NCBI RefSeq assembly: GCF_001021045.1
Contig: NZ_CP011545.1
Span: forward strand, 744,001-808,000
DNA length: 64,000 bases
Reading direction: 5' to 3'
Source: Corynebacterium testudinoris
Lineage (GTDB): Bacteria > Actinomycetota > Actinomycetes > Mycobacteriales > Mycobacteriaceae
The translations under genes were made by a program, and so were the position numbers. Below, one piece after another: positions 56,494 to 64,000 of this stretch (position 1 is the first letter of the stretch; every line of letters starts with the position of its first letter). The notes below the pieces were generated by a model, which was given only the letters and a program-made list of their open reading frames with translations, did no database searches and was not told where the DNA came from.

Positions 56494-57708
56494 TTATGCC
56501 CAACCCTCCGGGACGACGCCGGTGAGGGATAGAACCGAGTAGATGAAGGCTGCCACGTAGACGACGATGATCGTCCATTGGATGGCAGGGTTGGATACCC
56601 AGCCGGCGGTCCACACGGGGATGCGGTCGCCGTGTTTCCGGGAGACGCGCAGGAGCAGGACGGGGATAACAGACATGACGGCTCCGGCGAAGCCACCGGC
56701 GTAGGTCAGTGCGGCGACGAAGCCGCCCATTCCGGCGAAGACGATCGCGACCGGGGGAATGACGGTGAGGGCGAGGGCGGCGACGCGTTTCCAGCCGAAC
56801 TCTTCCCAGTGGAACATGTTCATGACGTTGCGCATCATCGTGAAGCCGATGGCGAGGAACGAGGTCAACATGGCGGCGAGCGCGAAGATGTTGGCCAGGT
56901 AGTAGGCGACCGGGCCGAGGCGTTCGCCCCAGGCGATGGTGACCACTTCGGTGACGGAGGTGCCCATGAGGCCGAGGGCCGCAAATGGCACCAACGCGAG
57001 GGTGACGCCGGTGGCGAGCATGCCGACGATGATGGCGCGGGGGAGGGTCTGCGGGGAGTGTTCCATGCCGCGGGCGAGTTCGGGGACGACGTATTGGGCG
57101 AGGAAGGTGAACACCGCTAGGTTCATGATGGGGATGATGAAGTAGGGGTGGAACACTGCCAAGTTGGTGATGCTGATGCCGGGGCCGAGGATGGTCCAGC
57201 CGACGAGCACGATGATGATCACGGCCATGCCGATGGTGATGACAGCTTCGACGACTCCGGTGGCGTGCAGGCCCTTCCACATGATGAGGGAGCCGATGGC
57301 GTAGAAGATCAAGGTGCCCAGGACGGGGTTGAGGCCGAAGATGTTGTTGAGCAGCATGCCTGATCCGGCGGCGTAGGCAATCAAGGCGCCGACGCCGTTG
57401 ACCACGATCGCGGCGAAGACGAGCCAGCGGCCAAGCTGACCAAGGTACTTTTCGGCGAGGCCGGACAGCTGGAAGGGTTCGCGGGTGCGCAGGGAGACTT
57501 CGGCGACGTAGAGCATGGAGATCGTGGTCAAGGTGCCAGCGATGAGGAGGGCGACGACGAGGGCGAGGAAGCCACCGTTGCGGCCAGCGTAGGGCAGGCT
57601 GAGGATGCCGGCACCGATGTTGGTGCCGAAGATGAGGGCGACGCCCTGCCAGAAAGTCAGGCCCGCGGAGTGCGCGGCCTTAGTTACTGGGGTGGGGGTG
57701 GTAGTCAC
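56494..57708 (-). CDS. gabP: GABA/amino acid permease GabP
   Basis: 404 residues from GTG 57708, overlapping the gabD stop by 4 bp, with about 11 membrane segments. N-terminus FWQGVALIFGTNIGAGILSLPYAGRNGG fits the aromatic/HAAAP-like amino acid permeases. As the third gene of a gabTDP operon, it is expected to import 4-aminobutyrate, as its C. glutamicum counterpart does. Substrate is inferred from the operon, since the family carries several amino acids. Confidence 0.82.
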   Translation of the reverse strand: MTTTPTPVTKAAHSAGLTFWQGVALIFGTNIGAGILSLPYAGRNGGFLALVVALLIAGTLTTISMLYVAEVSLRTREPFQLSGLAEKYLGQLGRWLVFAAIVVNGVGALIAYAAGSGMLLNNIFGLNPVLGTLIFYAIGSLIMWKGLHATGVVEAVITIGMAVIIIVLVGWTILGPGISITNLAVFHPYFIIPIMNLAVFTFLAQYVVPELARGMEHSPQTLPRAIIVGMLATGVTLALVPFAALGLMGTSVTEVVTIAWGERLGPVAYYLANIFALAAMLTSFLAIGFTMMRNVMNMFHWEEFGWKRVAALALTVIPPVAIVFAGMGGFVAALTYAGGFAGAVMSVIPVLLLRVSRKHGDRIPVWTAGWVSNPAIQWTIIVVYVAAFIYSVLSLTGVVPEGWA

Positions 57709-59195
57709 AACAGGTGACCTTTCTCAATGTTGGGGGTGGCGATGTATTTGACGTCGAGGTACTCCTCGATGCCTTCCACCCCACCCTCGCGGCCGAAGCC
57801 GGATTGGCCGATGCCACCGAAGGGGGCGCCGGGGTCAGAAATGGCGAAGCGATTGATGCCGACCATGCCGGCGTTGAGGTTGGCGGCGAGGTAGGAGGCG
57901 CCTTCGAAGGAACCGCTGAAGGCGTAGGCGGCGAGGCCGAATTCGGTGTCGTTGGCCAGGCGCACACCTTCTTCCAACCCGGAGAAGGTGGTCACGGTGA
58001 TGACGGGGCCGAAGATCTCCTGGGTGAGGATGTCGGCGCCGGCTGGGACGTCGGTGAGGACGGTGGGCTCGAAGAAGTAGCCGGGGCCGTCGACGGCGTG
58101 CCCACCGGTGACGATGGTGGCGCCGTCGGTGACGGCGGCGTCGATAAGCGCGGCGATGCGATCTCGCTGCTTGGCGGTGATGATGGGGCCGAGCGTGGAA
58201 CCTTCTTCGAGGCCGTGGCCGGTGCGGTAGCTGGCCATGCGGGCGGCGAAGCGCTCGGTGAACTCACCCGCAACCGTAGCGTCGACGTAGATGCGGTTGG
58301 CGGCGGTGCAGGCCTCGCCGCCATTGCGCATTTTCGCCATGATGGCGCCCTCGACGGCCTGGTCCAGGTCGGCATCGGCGGCGACGACGAAGGGAGCGTT
58401 GCCGCCGAGCTCCATCGAGGTGTGCAGCAGGTTGTCGGCGGATTGGCGGACCAGTTGGCGGCCGACCGGGGTGGAGCCGGTGAAGGTGACCTTGCGCAGG
58501 CGGGGGTCGGCCATGAGCTCGGCGGACATCTCGGCGGCGCGGGTGGTGGGGATGATGGAGACGAGGCCGGCGGGGACGTCGAAACGCGCGAAGACTTCGG
58601 CGAAGACCTGGCCCAGCAGCAGCATGGTCAGGGGGGTTTCCATGGCGGGCTTGACCAGGACGGGGCAGCCGGCGGCAAGGGCTGGGGCGATCTTGCGGGT
58701 GGCCATCGCCAGTGGGAAGTTCCACGGGGTGATCGCTAGGACGGGGCCGACGGGGGTGCGGGTGACACTCATGTAGCCGAGGCCGCCGGGGGATTGGTTG
58801 ACGCGGCCGGGGAGGCGGACGGCTTCCTCGGCGAACCAACGGAAATATTCGGCGCCGTAGGCGACTTCACCGCGGGACTCGGCGAGAGGCTTGCCCATCT
58901 CCAAGGTCATGACGGTGGCGAAGTCTTCTGCGCGGCGGGTGATCTCGGCGAAGATGGCGGAGAGCACGTCGGCGCGGCGGCGCGGGGCCCAGGCGGCCCA
59001 CTCATCCTGGGCGGTGACGGCGGCGTCGAGGGCTGCGTTCCATTCAGCAGAATCCGCGTCGGCCACCTCAGCGATGACGGAGCCGGTGGCAGGGTCCTCG
59101 ACGGGGAAGGTCTCGCCGGAGGCTGCCGGGCGGTTGTCCAGGCCGAGCCATACGCCGGTGGGCAGGTCGTGGGGGAGGGAATCGGGATAAATCAT
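57705..59195 (-). CDS. gabD: Succinate-semialdehyde dehydrogenase GabD
   Basis: 496 residues from ATG 59195 (ATG 59216, overlapping gabT, would add seven residues). NAD motif TPWNFPLAMATRK (157-169), E262 (MELGGNAPF) and catalytic Cys296 (NGGEACTAANR). The sequence matches C. glutamicum GabD closely (FGGIGQSGFGREGGVEGIEEY). Oxidises succinate semialdehyde to succinate. It is the second gene of gabTDP. Confidence 0.92.
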   Translation of the reverse strand: MIYPDSLPHDLPTGVWLGLDNRPAASGETFPVEDPATGSVIAEVADADSAEWNAALDAAVTAQDEWAAWAPRRRADVLSAIFAEITRRAEDFATVMTLEMGKPLAESRGEVAYGAEYFRWFAEEAVRLPGRVNQSPGGLGYMSVTRTPVGPVLAITPWNFPLAMATRKIAPALAAGCPVLVKPAMETPLTMLLLGQVFAEVFARFDVPAGLVSIIPTTRAAEMSAELMADPRLRKVTFTGSTPVGRQLVRQSADNLLHTSMELGGNAPFVVAADADLDQAVEGAIMAKMRNGGEACTAANRIYVDATVAGEFTERFAARMASYRTGHGLEEGSTLGPIITAKQRDRIAALIDAAVTDGATIVTGGHAVDGPGYFFEPTVLTDVPAGADILTQEIFGPVITVTTFSGLEEGVRLANDTEFGLAAYAFSGSFEGASYLAANLNAGMVGINRFAISDPGAPFGGIGQSGFGREGGVEGIEEYLDVKYIATPNIEKGHLL

Positions 59196-59208
59196 GGAGG
59201 TGTCTCGC

Positions 59209-60537
59209 TTAGGCATTGGCGCGGATCGAAGCGGCGAGGGCGTCGAGGCCCTCGCGCAGGAGGTCTTCGCTGATGACCAGCGAGGGCAGGAGGCGGATGA
59301 CGTTGCCGTCCATGCCGCAGGTGAGGATGAGGATGCCCTGGGACTTCAGTTCTGCGGCGACGGTGGCGGTGAGGGCGGCGGCGGGCTTGCCGGCGGCGTC
59401 GATAAGCTCGAGGGCGACCATGCCGCCGCGGCCACGGACCTCGGCGACGGTGCCTTCGCTGGTCAGGGGCTCGAGGATCTCGCGGATCATGGATTCGATC
59501 TCGCGGGCGCGGCCGGAGAGGTTATGCTCTTCCATCTCTGCCAGGGAGGCGAGGGCTGCGGCGCAGGCGACGGGGTTGCCGGTGTAGGTGCCGCCGAGCC
59601 CGCCAACGACGGGGGCGTCCATGATCTCGGCGCGGCCGGTGACGGCGGACAGTGGCATGCCAGCGGCGATGCCCTTGGCGGTGGTGATGAGGTCGGGGAC
59701 GACACCCTCGTGGTCAACGGCGAACCAGGCGCCCGTGCGGCACATGCCCGCCTGGATCTCGTCGGCGATGAAGACGACGTTGTTGTCGGTGCACCACTGG
59801 CTGATGGCGGGCAGGAAGCCGTCGGCGGGGACGATGAAGCCGCCTTCGCCCTGGATCGGCTCGATGACCACGCAGGCGAGGTTCTCAGCGCCAACCTCGA
59901 GTTCGATGGCGCGGATGGCCTCGGCGGCGGCGTCGGCACCGGAGAGCTGATCGCGCAGTGGGTAGGACATGGGTACGCGGATGACGTCGCTGGCGAAGGG
60001 GCCAAAGCCTGTCTTGTAGGGCTTGTTCTTCGCGGTCATGGCCATGGTGAGGTTGGTGCGGCCGTGGTAGGCGTTGTCGAAGACGACGACGGCGCGGCGG
60101 CCGGTGTAGGCGCGGGAGATTTTTACGGCGTTTTCCACGGCCTCGGCACCAGAGTTGAACAGCACGGACTTCTTCTCGTGGGTGCCGGGGGTGATCTCGT
60201 TGAGCTTCTCGGCGACGGCGACGTAGGACTCGTAGGGGGAGATGGGGAAGGAGGTGTGGGTGAAGTGGCCCACGGCCTCGCGCACGGCGTCGACGACCCG
60301 CGAGTTGGAGGCTCCGACGCTGGTCACGGCGATGCCGGAGGCGAAGTCGATGAAGGAGTTCCCGTCGGCGTCGATAAGCACACCACCATCGGCGTCGACG
60401 ATGTAGCCGGGCAGGCTGGGCTTGATGGCGCCGGTGACGGCGGCCTCGCAGCGCTGGGCCAGTGCGGCGCTGATGGGGCCGGGCAGCTCGGTGACGAGCT
60501 CGCGCTTTTGGGGCAGACGGTAAGTGAAATCCTGCAT
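59209..60537 (-). CDS. gabT: 4-aminobutyrate aminotransferase GabT
   Basis: 442 residues, class III PLP aminotransferase. GSGAEAVENAVKIS-type motif (FNSGAEAVENAVKI), the D-E pair FIADEIQAGMCRTG, and the PLP Lys in TTAKGIAAGMPL (near residue 285). Converts 4-aminobutyrate and 2-oxoglutarate to succinate semialdehyde and glutamate. First gene of gabTDP, divergent from the PucR-type regulator. Confidence 0.94.
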   Translation of the reverse strand: MQDFTYRLPQKRELVTELPGPISAALAQRCEAAVTGAIKPSLPGYIVDADGGVLIDADGNSFIDFASGIAVTSVGASNSRVVDAVREAVGHFTHTSFPISPYESYVAVAEKLNEITPGTHEKKSVLFNSGAEAVENAVKISRAYTGRRAVVVFDNAYHGRTNLTMAMTAKNKPYKTGFGPFASDVIRVPMSYPLRDQLSGADAAAEAIRAIELEVGAENLACVVIEPIQGEGGFIVPADGFLPAISQWCTDNNVVFIADEIQAGMCRTGAWFAVDHEGVVPDLITTAKGIAAGMPLSAVTGRAEIMDAPVVGGLGGTYTGNPVACAAALASLAEMEEHNLSGRAREIESMIREILEPLTSEGTVAEVRGRGGMVALELIDAAGKPAAALTATVAAELKSQGILILTCGMDGNVIRLLPSLVISEDLLREGLDALAASIRANA

Positions 60538-60609
60538 GGGTCCTCCTGAAGAGTGCGTTGTGATTGCCCTGAGTATGCGGTGTCACTGAGACCTAGGCCA
60601 TGTACGATG

Positions 60610-60633
60610 GGGCGAAAAATAGGGCAAAAACTA
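60610..60633. promoter_or_regulatory. Tandem 12-bp direct repeats between gabT and gabR
   Basis: GGGCGAAAAATA and GGGCAAAAACTA stand head to tail with two mismatches, between gabT and the divergent regulator. A candidate binding site for the PucR-type activator. Confidence 0.5.
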
Positions 60634-60650
60634 TCCCGATTGGACATAGT

Positions 60651-62135
60651 GTGGCGGCTTCTGGCCTTTCCTTGACCTGGCTCTACCGCCAGAAGGACCT
60701 TGACCTGCGATCATGGCACCTCAGCGGCGACAATTTTCGCATCATCCAGCCGAGCGAATTGGTCGATACCGCCGAGTTTGTCCAGCCGCATTCGGTCATC
60801 CTCACCGTCGGCGTGGTCATCCCCGATTCCTATGAGGCCTACGTCCGCCGCCTCAAAGACGCCGGGGCCGTCGCGATCGGTTTCGGCACGGGCCTGGTCA
60901 GTCCGACCGTCCCGCCCGCGCTTATCGACGCCGCCCGTACGAACAACATCAGCATCTTCGAGGTCCCCCGCAGCACCCCATTCACCGCGATCCTGTCCAC
61001 GGTGCAGGAAGAATACGCCCGCCGCCGCCTGCGCGCGCAACAGCAACTCCTCGATGCCCAAGAGCTCCTCAACGACATCGCCATCGACTCCGGCGTCAGC
61101 GAACTCGTCGCCGCCACCGCCGAACGCCTCGACGCGACCATCGCCGTCGCCGACAATGACGGGCGCAGCATCGCCCGCACCGCCGATCTCACCCCGCTTA
61201 TCGACGCCGCCTTATCTAACGGTGGGCGCAGCGCGGCGTACCGCCGCGGCGATGCGTACGTACTCATCCACCGCATGAGCGGGGAGGGGGAGCGCTACCA
61301 CCTGCTGGTGGCGCAATCGCCCTCCCCGTTCAGCGCCCAGGAACGCAGCTTGATTAAACACTGCGCGGGGTTGGCCGACATCATCCTCCAGCGACCCGCT
61401 GGCCTGCGGCAAGCCTCCAGTGAGCTCAACACGTTGGCGATGTCCTTGCTGCTCGGTGTGGAACAAAGCCAACAGGCCATGGTGGGGGTCTTTTCTATCG
61501 CGAGTGATTCCGCCGGCAGGGTCCGCCCCGTCGTCGTCGACGGTGATGATCCGGCGCGTTTTCGCCGCGACCTCAACCGCCTTGACCAACGCCTCATGCT
61601 CGATGGACGGCAAATGTTCCTCTTCCACCTGGATGAGACGACCGCCTTGGTCCTGTTCCGGGGCTCCCGCTCAGTCGCGGAGATCATCTCGCTGTTCGGC
61701 ATCGGGGCCTCGCACCTGCGCCTGGCCTTAGGCAACCCGGTGCATTGGCAGGAGCTGAGCATGCGCACGGTGGAGGAACTCGCCGCGGTCGCCGCGTCCC
61801 TCCGCATCGGCCACCATGCCGGGCCCGACAACCGAACCCTGCGGTGGGTGGATAACCCAGCTGTTCACGACGCTCTGGCCACCCGCTTCGCAGAGACCTA
61901 TCAGCAGCTCATCGACCACGATGCCGAGCACAACGGGCACCTCGTGGACACCCTCGATGCCTATATTCGTTCCGGCAATCGTGTCGCCGTGACTGCCCAA
62001 ACCTTGGGAGTCCACCGCCACACGGTGCGCACCCGTTTGGAAACAGTGGAGCGGGTGGCGGAGGTGGTGCTGAGCGACCCGGCGGTGTGCGCGGAACTGT
62101 TGGTGCTGTCGTTGGTGGGACATAAGCGCCGTTAG
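60651..62135 (+). CDS. gabR: PucR-family transcriptional regulator of gabTDP (GabR-type)
   Basis: 494 residues from GTG 60651. An N-terminal PucR ligand domain (about 1-120), a central GGDEF-like PucR segment (about 270-400), and a C-terminal helix-turn-helix (about 440-490; RVAVTAQTLGVHRHTVRTRLETVERV). Divergent from gabT, so it matches the PucR-type GabR activator of gabTDP known in C. glutamicum, responding to 4-aminobutyrate. The longer reading from ATG 60600 overlaps the 12-bp repeats and is less likely. Confidence 0.82.
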   Translation: MAASGLSLTWLYRQKDLDLRSWHLSGDNFRIIQPSELVDTAEFVQPHSVILTVGVVIPDSYEAYVRRLKDAGAVAIGFGTGLVSPTVPPALIDAARTNNISIFEVPRSTPFTAILSTVQEEYARRRLRAQQQLLDAQELLNDIAIDSGVSELVAATAERLDATIAVADNDGRSIARTADLTPLIDAALSNGGRSAAYRRGDAYVLIHRMSGEGERYHLLVAQSPSPFSAQERSLIKHCAGLADIILQRPAGLRQASSELNTLAMSLLLGVEQSQQAMVGVFSIASDSAGRVRPVVVDGDDPARFRRDLNRLDQRLMLDGRQMFLFHLDETTALVLFRGSRSVAEIISLFGIGASHLRLALGNPVHWQELSMRTVEELAAVAASLRIGHHAGPDNRTLRWVDNPAVHDALATRFAETYQQLIDHDAEHNGHLVDTLDAYIRSGNRVAVTAQTLGVHRHTVRTRLETVERVAEVVLSDPAVCAELLVLSLVGHKRR

Positions 62136-62145
62136 GATGGGTGCC

Positions 62146-62469
62146 ATGATCCTTATTAATGTGAAATTCCGCCCCCTGCCCGAGTACACCGACAACTTCC
62201 GTGAGGTCGTCGCCGAGTTCACCGAAGCCACCCGCCAAGAGCCCGGCTGCATCTTCTTCGACTGGTCCCGCAACACCGATGACCCCGGCGAGTACATCCT
62301 CCTCGAGGCCTTCCACGACGACGCCGCCGAGGCCCACGTCAACTCCGAGCACTTCCGCGCCGCGACGGAACTGTTCCCGACGGTGCTCACCGAAACCCCC
62401 GAGATCATCAACACCCTCATCGAAGGCAAGACCGAATGGGACCGGATGGCCGAATTCCAAGTGAAGTGA
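62146..62469 (+). CDS. Antibiotic-biosynthesis monooxygenase (ABM) domain protein
   Basis: 107 residues, MILINVKFRPLPEYTDNFREVVAEFTEATRQEPGCIFFDWSR as the ABM fold start, with EAFHDDAAEAHVNSEHF. A small ferredoxin-like dimer; family members include quinol monooxygenases and haem-degrading enzymes. Substrate unknown. ATG 62146 has GGATGG eight bases upstream. The start lies 10 bp after gabR. Confidence 0.82.
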   Translation: MILINVKFRPLPEYTDNFREVVAEFTEATRQEPGCIFFDWSRNTDDPGEYILLEAFHDDAAEAHVNSEHFRAATELFPTVLTETPEIINTLIEGKTEWDRMAEFQVK

Positions 62470-62513
62470 CACTCAGCCCCATGTGGGACTAGCTGCAAGG
62501 TACTGTCAAATAC

Positions 62514-63383
62514 ATGGGAAAGAAGGACAAGTCCAACGACGAACACGTGGTCAAACCCGCCAAGCTATCCAAGCAGGCCTATGAAAAGGAGTTGAAGCGA
62601 CTCCAGGCCGAGCTGGTGGATATGCAGCAGTGGGTCGTTGAGACCGGAGCCCGCGTGGTCATCATCATGGAAGGCCGCGACGCCGCTGGTAAGGGCTCCG
62701 CCATCAAGCGCATCACCCAGTACCTCAACCCCCGCACCGCGCGGATCGAGGCCCTGCCGGCCCCGAGCTCCCGCGAATCAGGCCAGTGGTACTTCCAGCG
62801 CTACGTGGAAAAACTCCCCACCGCCGGTGAGATCGTCATCTTTGACCGGTCCTGGTACAACCGCGCCGGCGTGGAGCGCGTCATGGGTTTCACCACCTCC
62901 CAGGAGTACCGCCGCTTCCTGCACCAGGCCCCCATCTTTGAGCGCCTCCTCGTCGAGGACGGCATCTTGCTGCGCAAGTACTGGTTCTCCGTCTCGGATG
63001 AAGAACAGCTCGCGCGATTCCAGTCCCGCCTGGAAGATCCGCTGCGCCGCTGGAAGCTGTCCCCGATGGATCTGCAGTCCATCACCCGCTGGGAGGACTA
63101 CTCGCGCGCGAAGGATGAGATGTTCATCCACACCGATATCCCCTCCGCGCCCTGGTACACCGTGGAATCCGAGGACAAGAAGCGTTCACGCATCAACGTC
63201 ATCTCCCACCTGCTGTCGACGATTCCCTATGAGAAGATCGAGCGCCCCCTGCCCGAGATCCCCGAGCGCCCCGGTTCTTCCGACAACTATGAGCGCCCCC
63301 CGCGTGCAGAGTTCCGCTACGTCCCCGATGTGGCCTCTAAGTTGGAGGCGCAACGGCTGAAGGATAAGAAAAAGAAGAAGTAG
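62514..63383 (+). CDS. ppk2: Polyphosphate kinase 2 (PPK2 family)
   Basis: 289 residues. Walker A EGRDAAGKGS (53-62), lid DRSWYNRAGVERVM (111-124), and RWEDYSRAKDEMFIHTD. Transfers phosphate between polyphosphate and nucleoside diphosphates. One PPK2 domain with a Lys-rich tail (RLKDKKKKK). Followed by a DUF1648 membrane protein. Confidence 0.93.
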   Translation: MGKKDKSNDEHVVKPAKLSKQAYEKELKRLQAELVDMQQWVVETGARVVIIMEGRDAAGKGSAIKRITQYLNPRTARIEALPAPSSRESGQWYFQRYVEKLPTAGEIVIFDRSWYNRAGVERVMGFTTSQEYRRFLHQAPIFERLLVEDGILLRKYWFSVSDEEQLARFQSRLEDPLRRWKLSPMDLQSITRWEDYSRAKDEMFIHTDIPSAPWYTVESEDKKRSRINVISHLLSTIPYEKIERPLPEIPERPGSSDNYERPPRAEFRYVPDVASKLEAQRLKDKKKKK

Positions 63384-63392
63384 GGCTCGCCG

Positions 63393-64000
63393 ATGACCAC
63401 CGCCACCAGAGACATCGCCCCCATCCCTTGGTTCCTGTACTCACTGGGACTCGTCATGGCAGTCATGTCCTTCGTGGCGGCCTGGTTGTCCTACGATTCA
63501 CTACCGGACCCGATGCCGATCCATTTCAATGCCAGCGGCGAGGCGGACGGGATCGTCGACAAAAGCCTCCCGGCTTACCTCGGGATCCAGGTGGTGCCCC
63601 TGGCCATCATTTTGTTGTCGGGTGTTGCCAGCGCCGCGATGATCAGCGTCCAAGCGCGCTCCGTTCTCAAGGACAAATACCCGCAGCGTAGTACCGCCGA
63701 ACGGGAAGTCGCGTCCCGCAGGTTAGCGGCCATGCAAAAGCCGTTGGCGATCTTCATTCTCCTGATCACGGCCATCATTGCCCTCACCGTCAACCAGTCC
63801 TTCGGGCTATTCGGCGATTTCCAGCTGAGCGTCTGGTGGACCCTCGCCGCAATTTTCCTGGCGACCGGCTGGCTGATGTGGACCGGCAGCCGGGTCAATC
63901 GCCAGATCTACGACGAGCACCCTGACCCTCCCACGGAGGAAAGGTTTTATGGGGGAGTGATCTACTTCAACCGCAACGATGAGCGGGTGTTCATTGACCA
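63393..64000 (+). CDS. DUF1648/SdpI-like membrane protein with DUF5808-like tail, cut by window end
   Basis: The gene begins ATG 63393 and is still open at base 64000 (202 codons visible). An N-terminal DUF1648 region (MPIHFNASGEADGIVDKS) is followed by membrane segments at about 70-90, 122-140 and 148-170, then a cytoplasmic segment YGGVIYFNRNDERVFIDQ resembling DUF5808. SdpI-like proteins give immunity or sense small peptides. Starts 10 bp after ppk2. Confidence 0.75.
   Translation, partial: MTTATRDIAPIPWFLYSLGLVMAVMSFVAAWLSYDSLPDPMPIHFNASGEADGIVDKSLPAYLGIQVVPLAIILLSGVASAAMISVQARSVLKDKYPQRSTAEREVASRRLAAMQKPLAIFILLITAIIALTVNQSFGLFGDFQLSVWWTLAAIFLATGWLMWTGSRVNRQIYDEHPDPPTEERFYGGVIYFNRNDERVFID

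Overview
The window is chromosomal DNA of a high-GC actinobacterium and almost certainly a Corynebacterium. Evidence: AmtR, BetP next to MetS, Glp/GlpR, MprAB-HtrA, Rpf2-KsgA-IspE and a gabTDP operon with a PucR-type regulator appear in the gene orders known from C. glutamicum. Many starts are GTG, several genes overlap by 4 bp, and some transcripts look leaderless. No rRNA, tRNA, CRISPR array, prophage or intact insertion sequence was seen.

Layout. 1-4.1 kb: start of a secreted protein (probably an M23 peptidase), a PerM-like membrane protein, purN and purH. 4.15-9.57 kb: a cassette of mmsA, mmsB, a LysR regulator and an MFS carrier, bounded by two 108-bp direct repeats, which looks like an acquired module for 3-hydroxyisobutyrate or valine-type catabolism. 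9.6-15.8 kb: amtR, a degenerate DUF294-like protein, ribosomal genes rpmB-rpmG-rpsN-rpsR, a NarL-type two-component system, a CPBP protease, and rpmE2-rpmF. 15.9-20.2 kb: mprA-mprB-htrA, a MoaB-like gene and a small gene. 20.2-29.5 kb: mscL, a SAF protein, 5-formyl-THF cyclo-ligase, galU, glp, rimJ-like, glpR, tag, DoxX, a zf-HC2 membrane protein, pmt. 29.5-43.9 kb: rsmI, betP, metS, an MFS carrier, a RecQ-type helicase, a cyclase, tatD, rpf2, ksgA, ispE, an ABC-F ATPase. 43.9-48.8 kb: two lipoproteins, a radical SAM/SPASM protein, and a compact ogt-sigma-ogt-alkB operon for alkylation repair. 48.8-62.1 kb: a TetR-controlled putrescine operon (puo, a universal stress protein, an APC permease, an aldehyde dehydrogenase), an HNH endonuclease, and gabTDP with its divergent regulator. 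62.1-64 kb: a small monooxygenase, ppk2 and a truncated DUF1648 membrane protein.

How it fits together. Putrescine can be imported and oxidised by the puo operon to 4-aminobutyrate, which gabT and gabD turn into succinate. The mms cassette would feed 3-hydroxyisobutyrate to propionyl-CoA. Candidate regulatory sites are visible: a perfect 9-bp inverted repeat between the TetR gene and puo, matched 10-bp arms between the LysR gene and mmsB, a GGTCATGA inverted repeat between the sensor kinase and the CPBP gene, tandem 12-bp repeats before the PucR regulator, and GTNAC-N6-GTNAC direct repeats (MtrA-type) upstream of betP and rpf2. The least described system is the alkylation operon, in which an ECF-type sigma factor without an anti-sigma gene sits between two methyltransferase genes.
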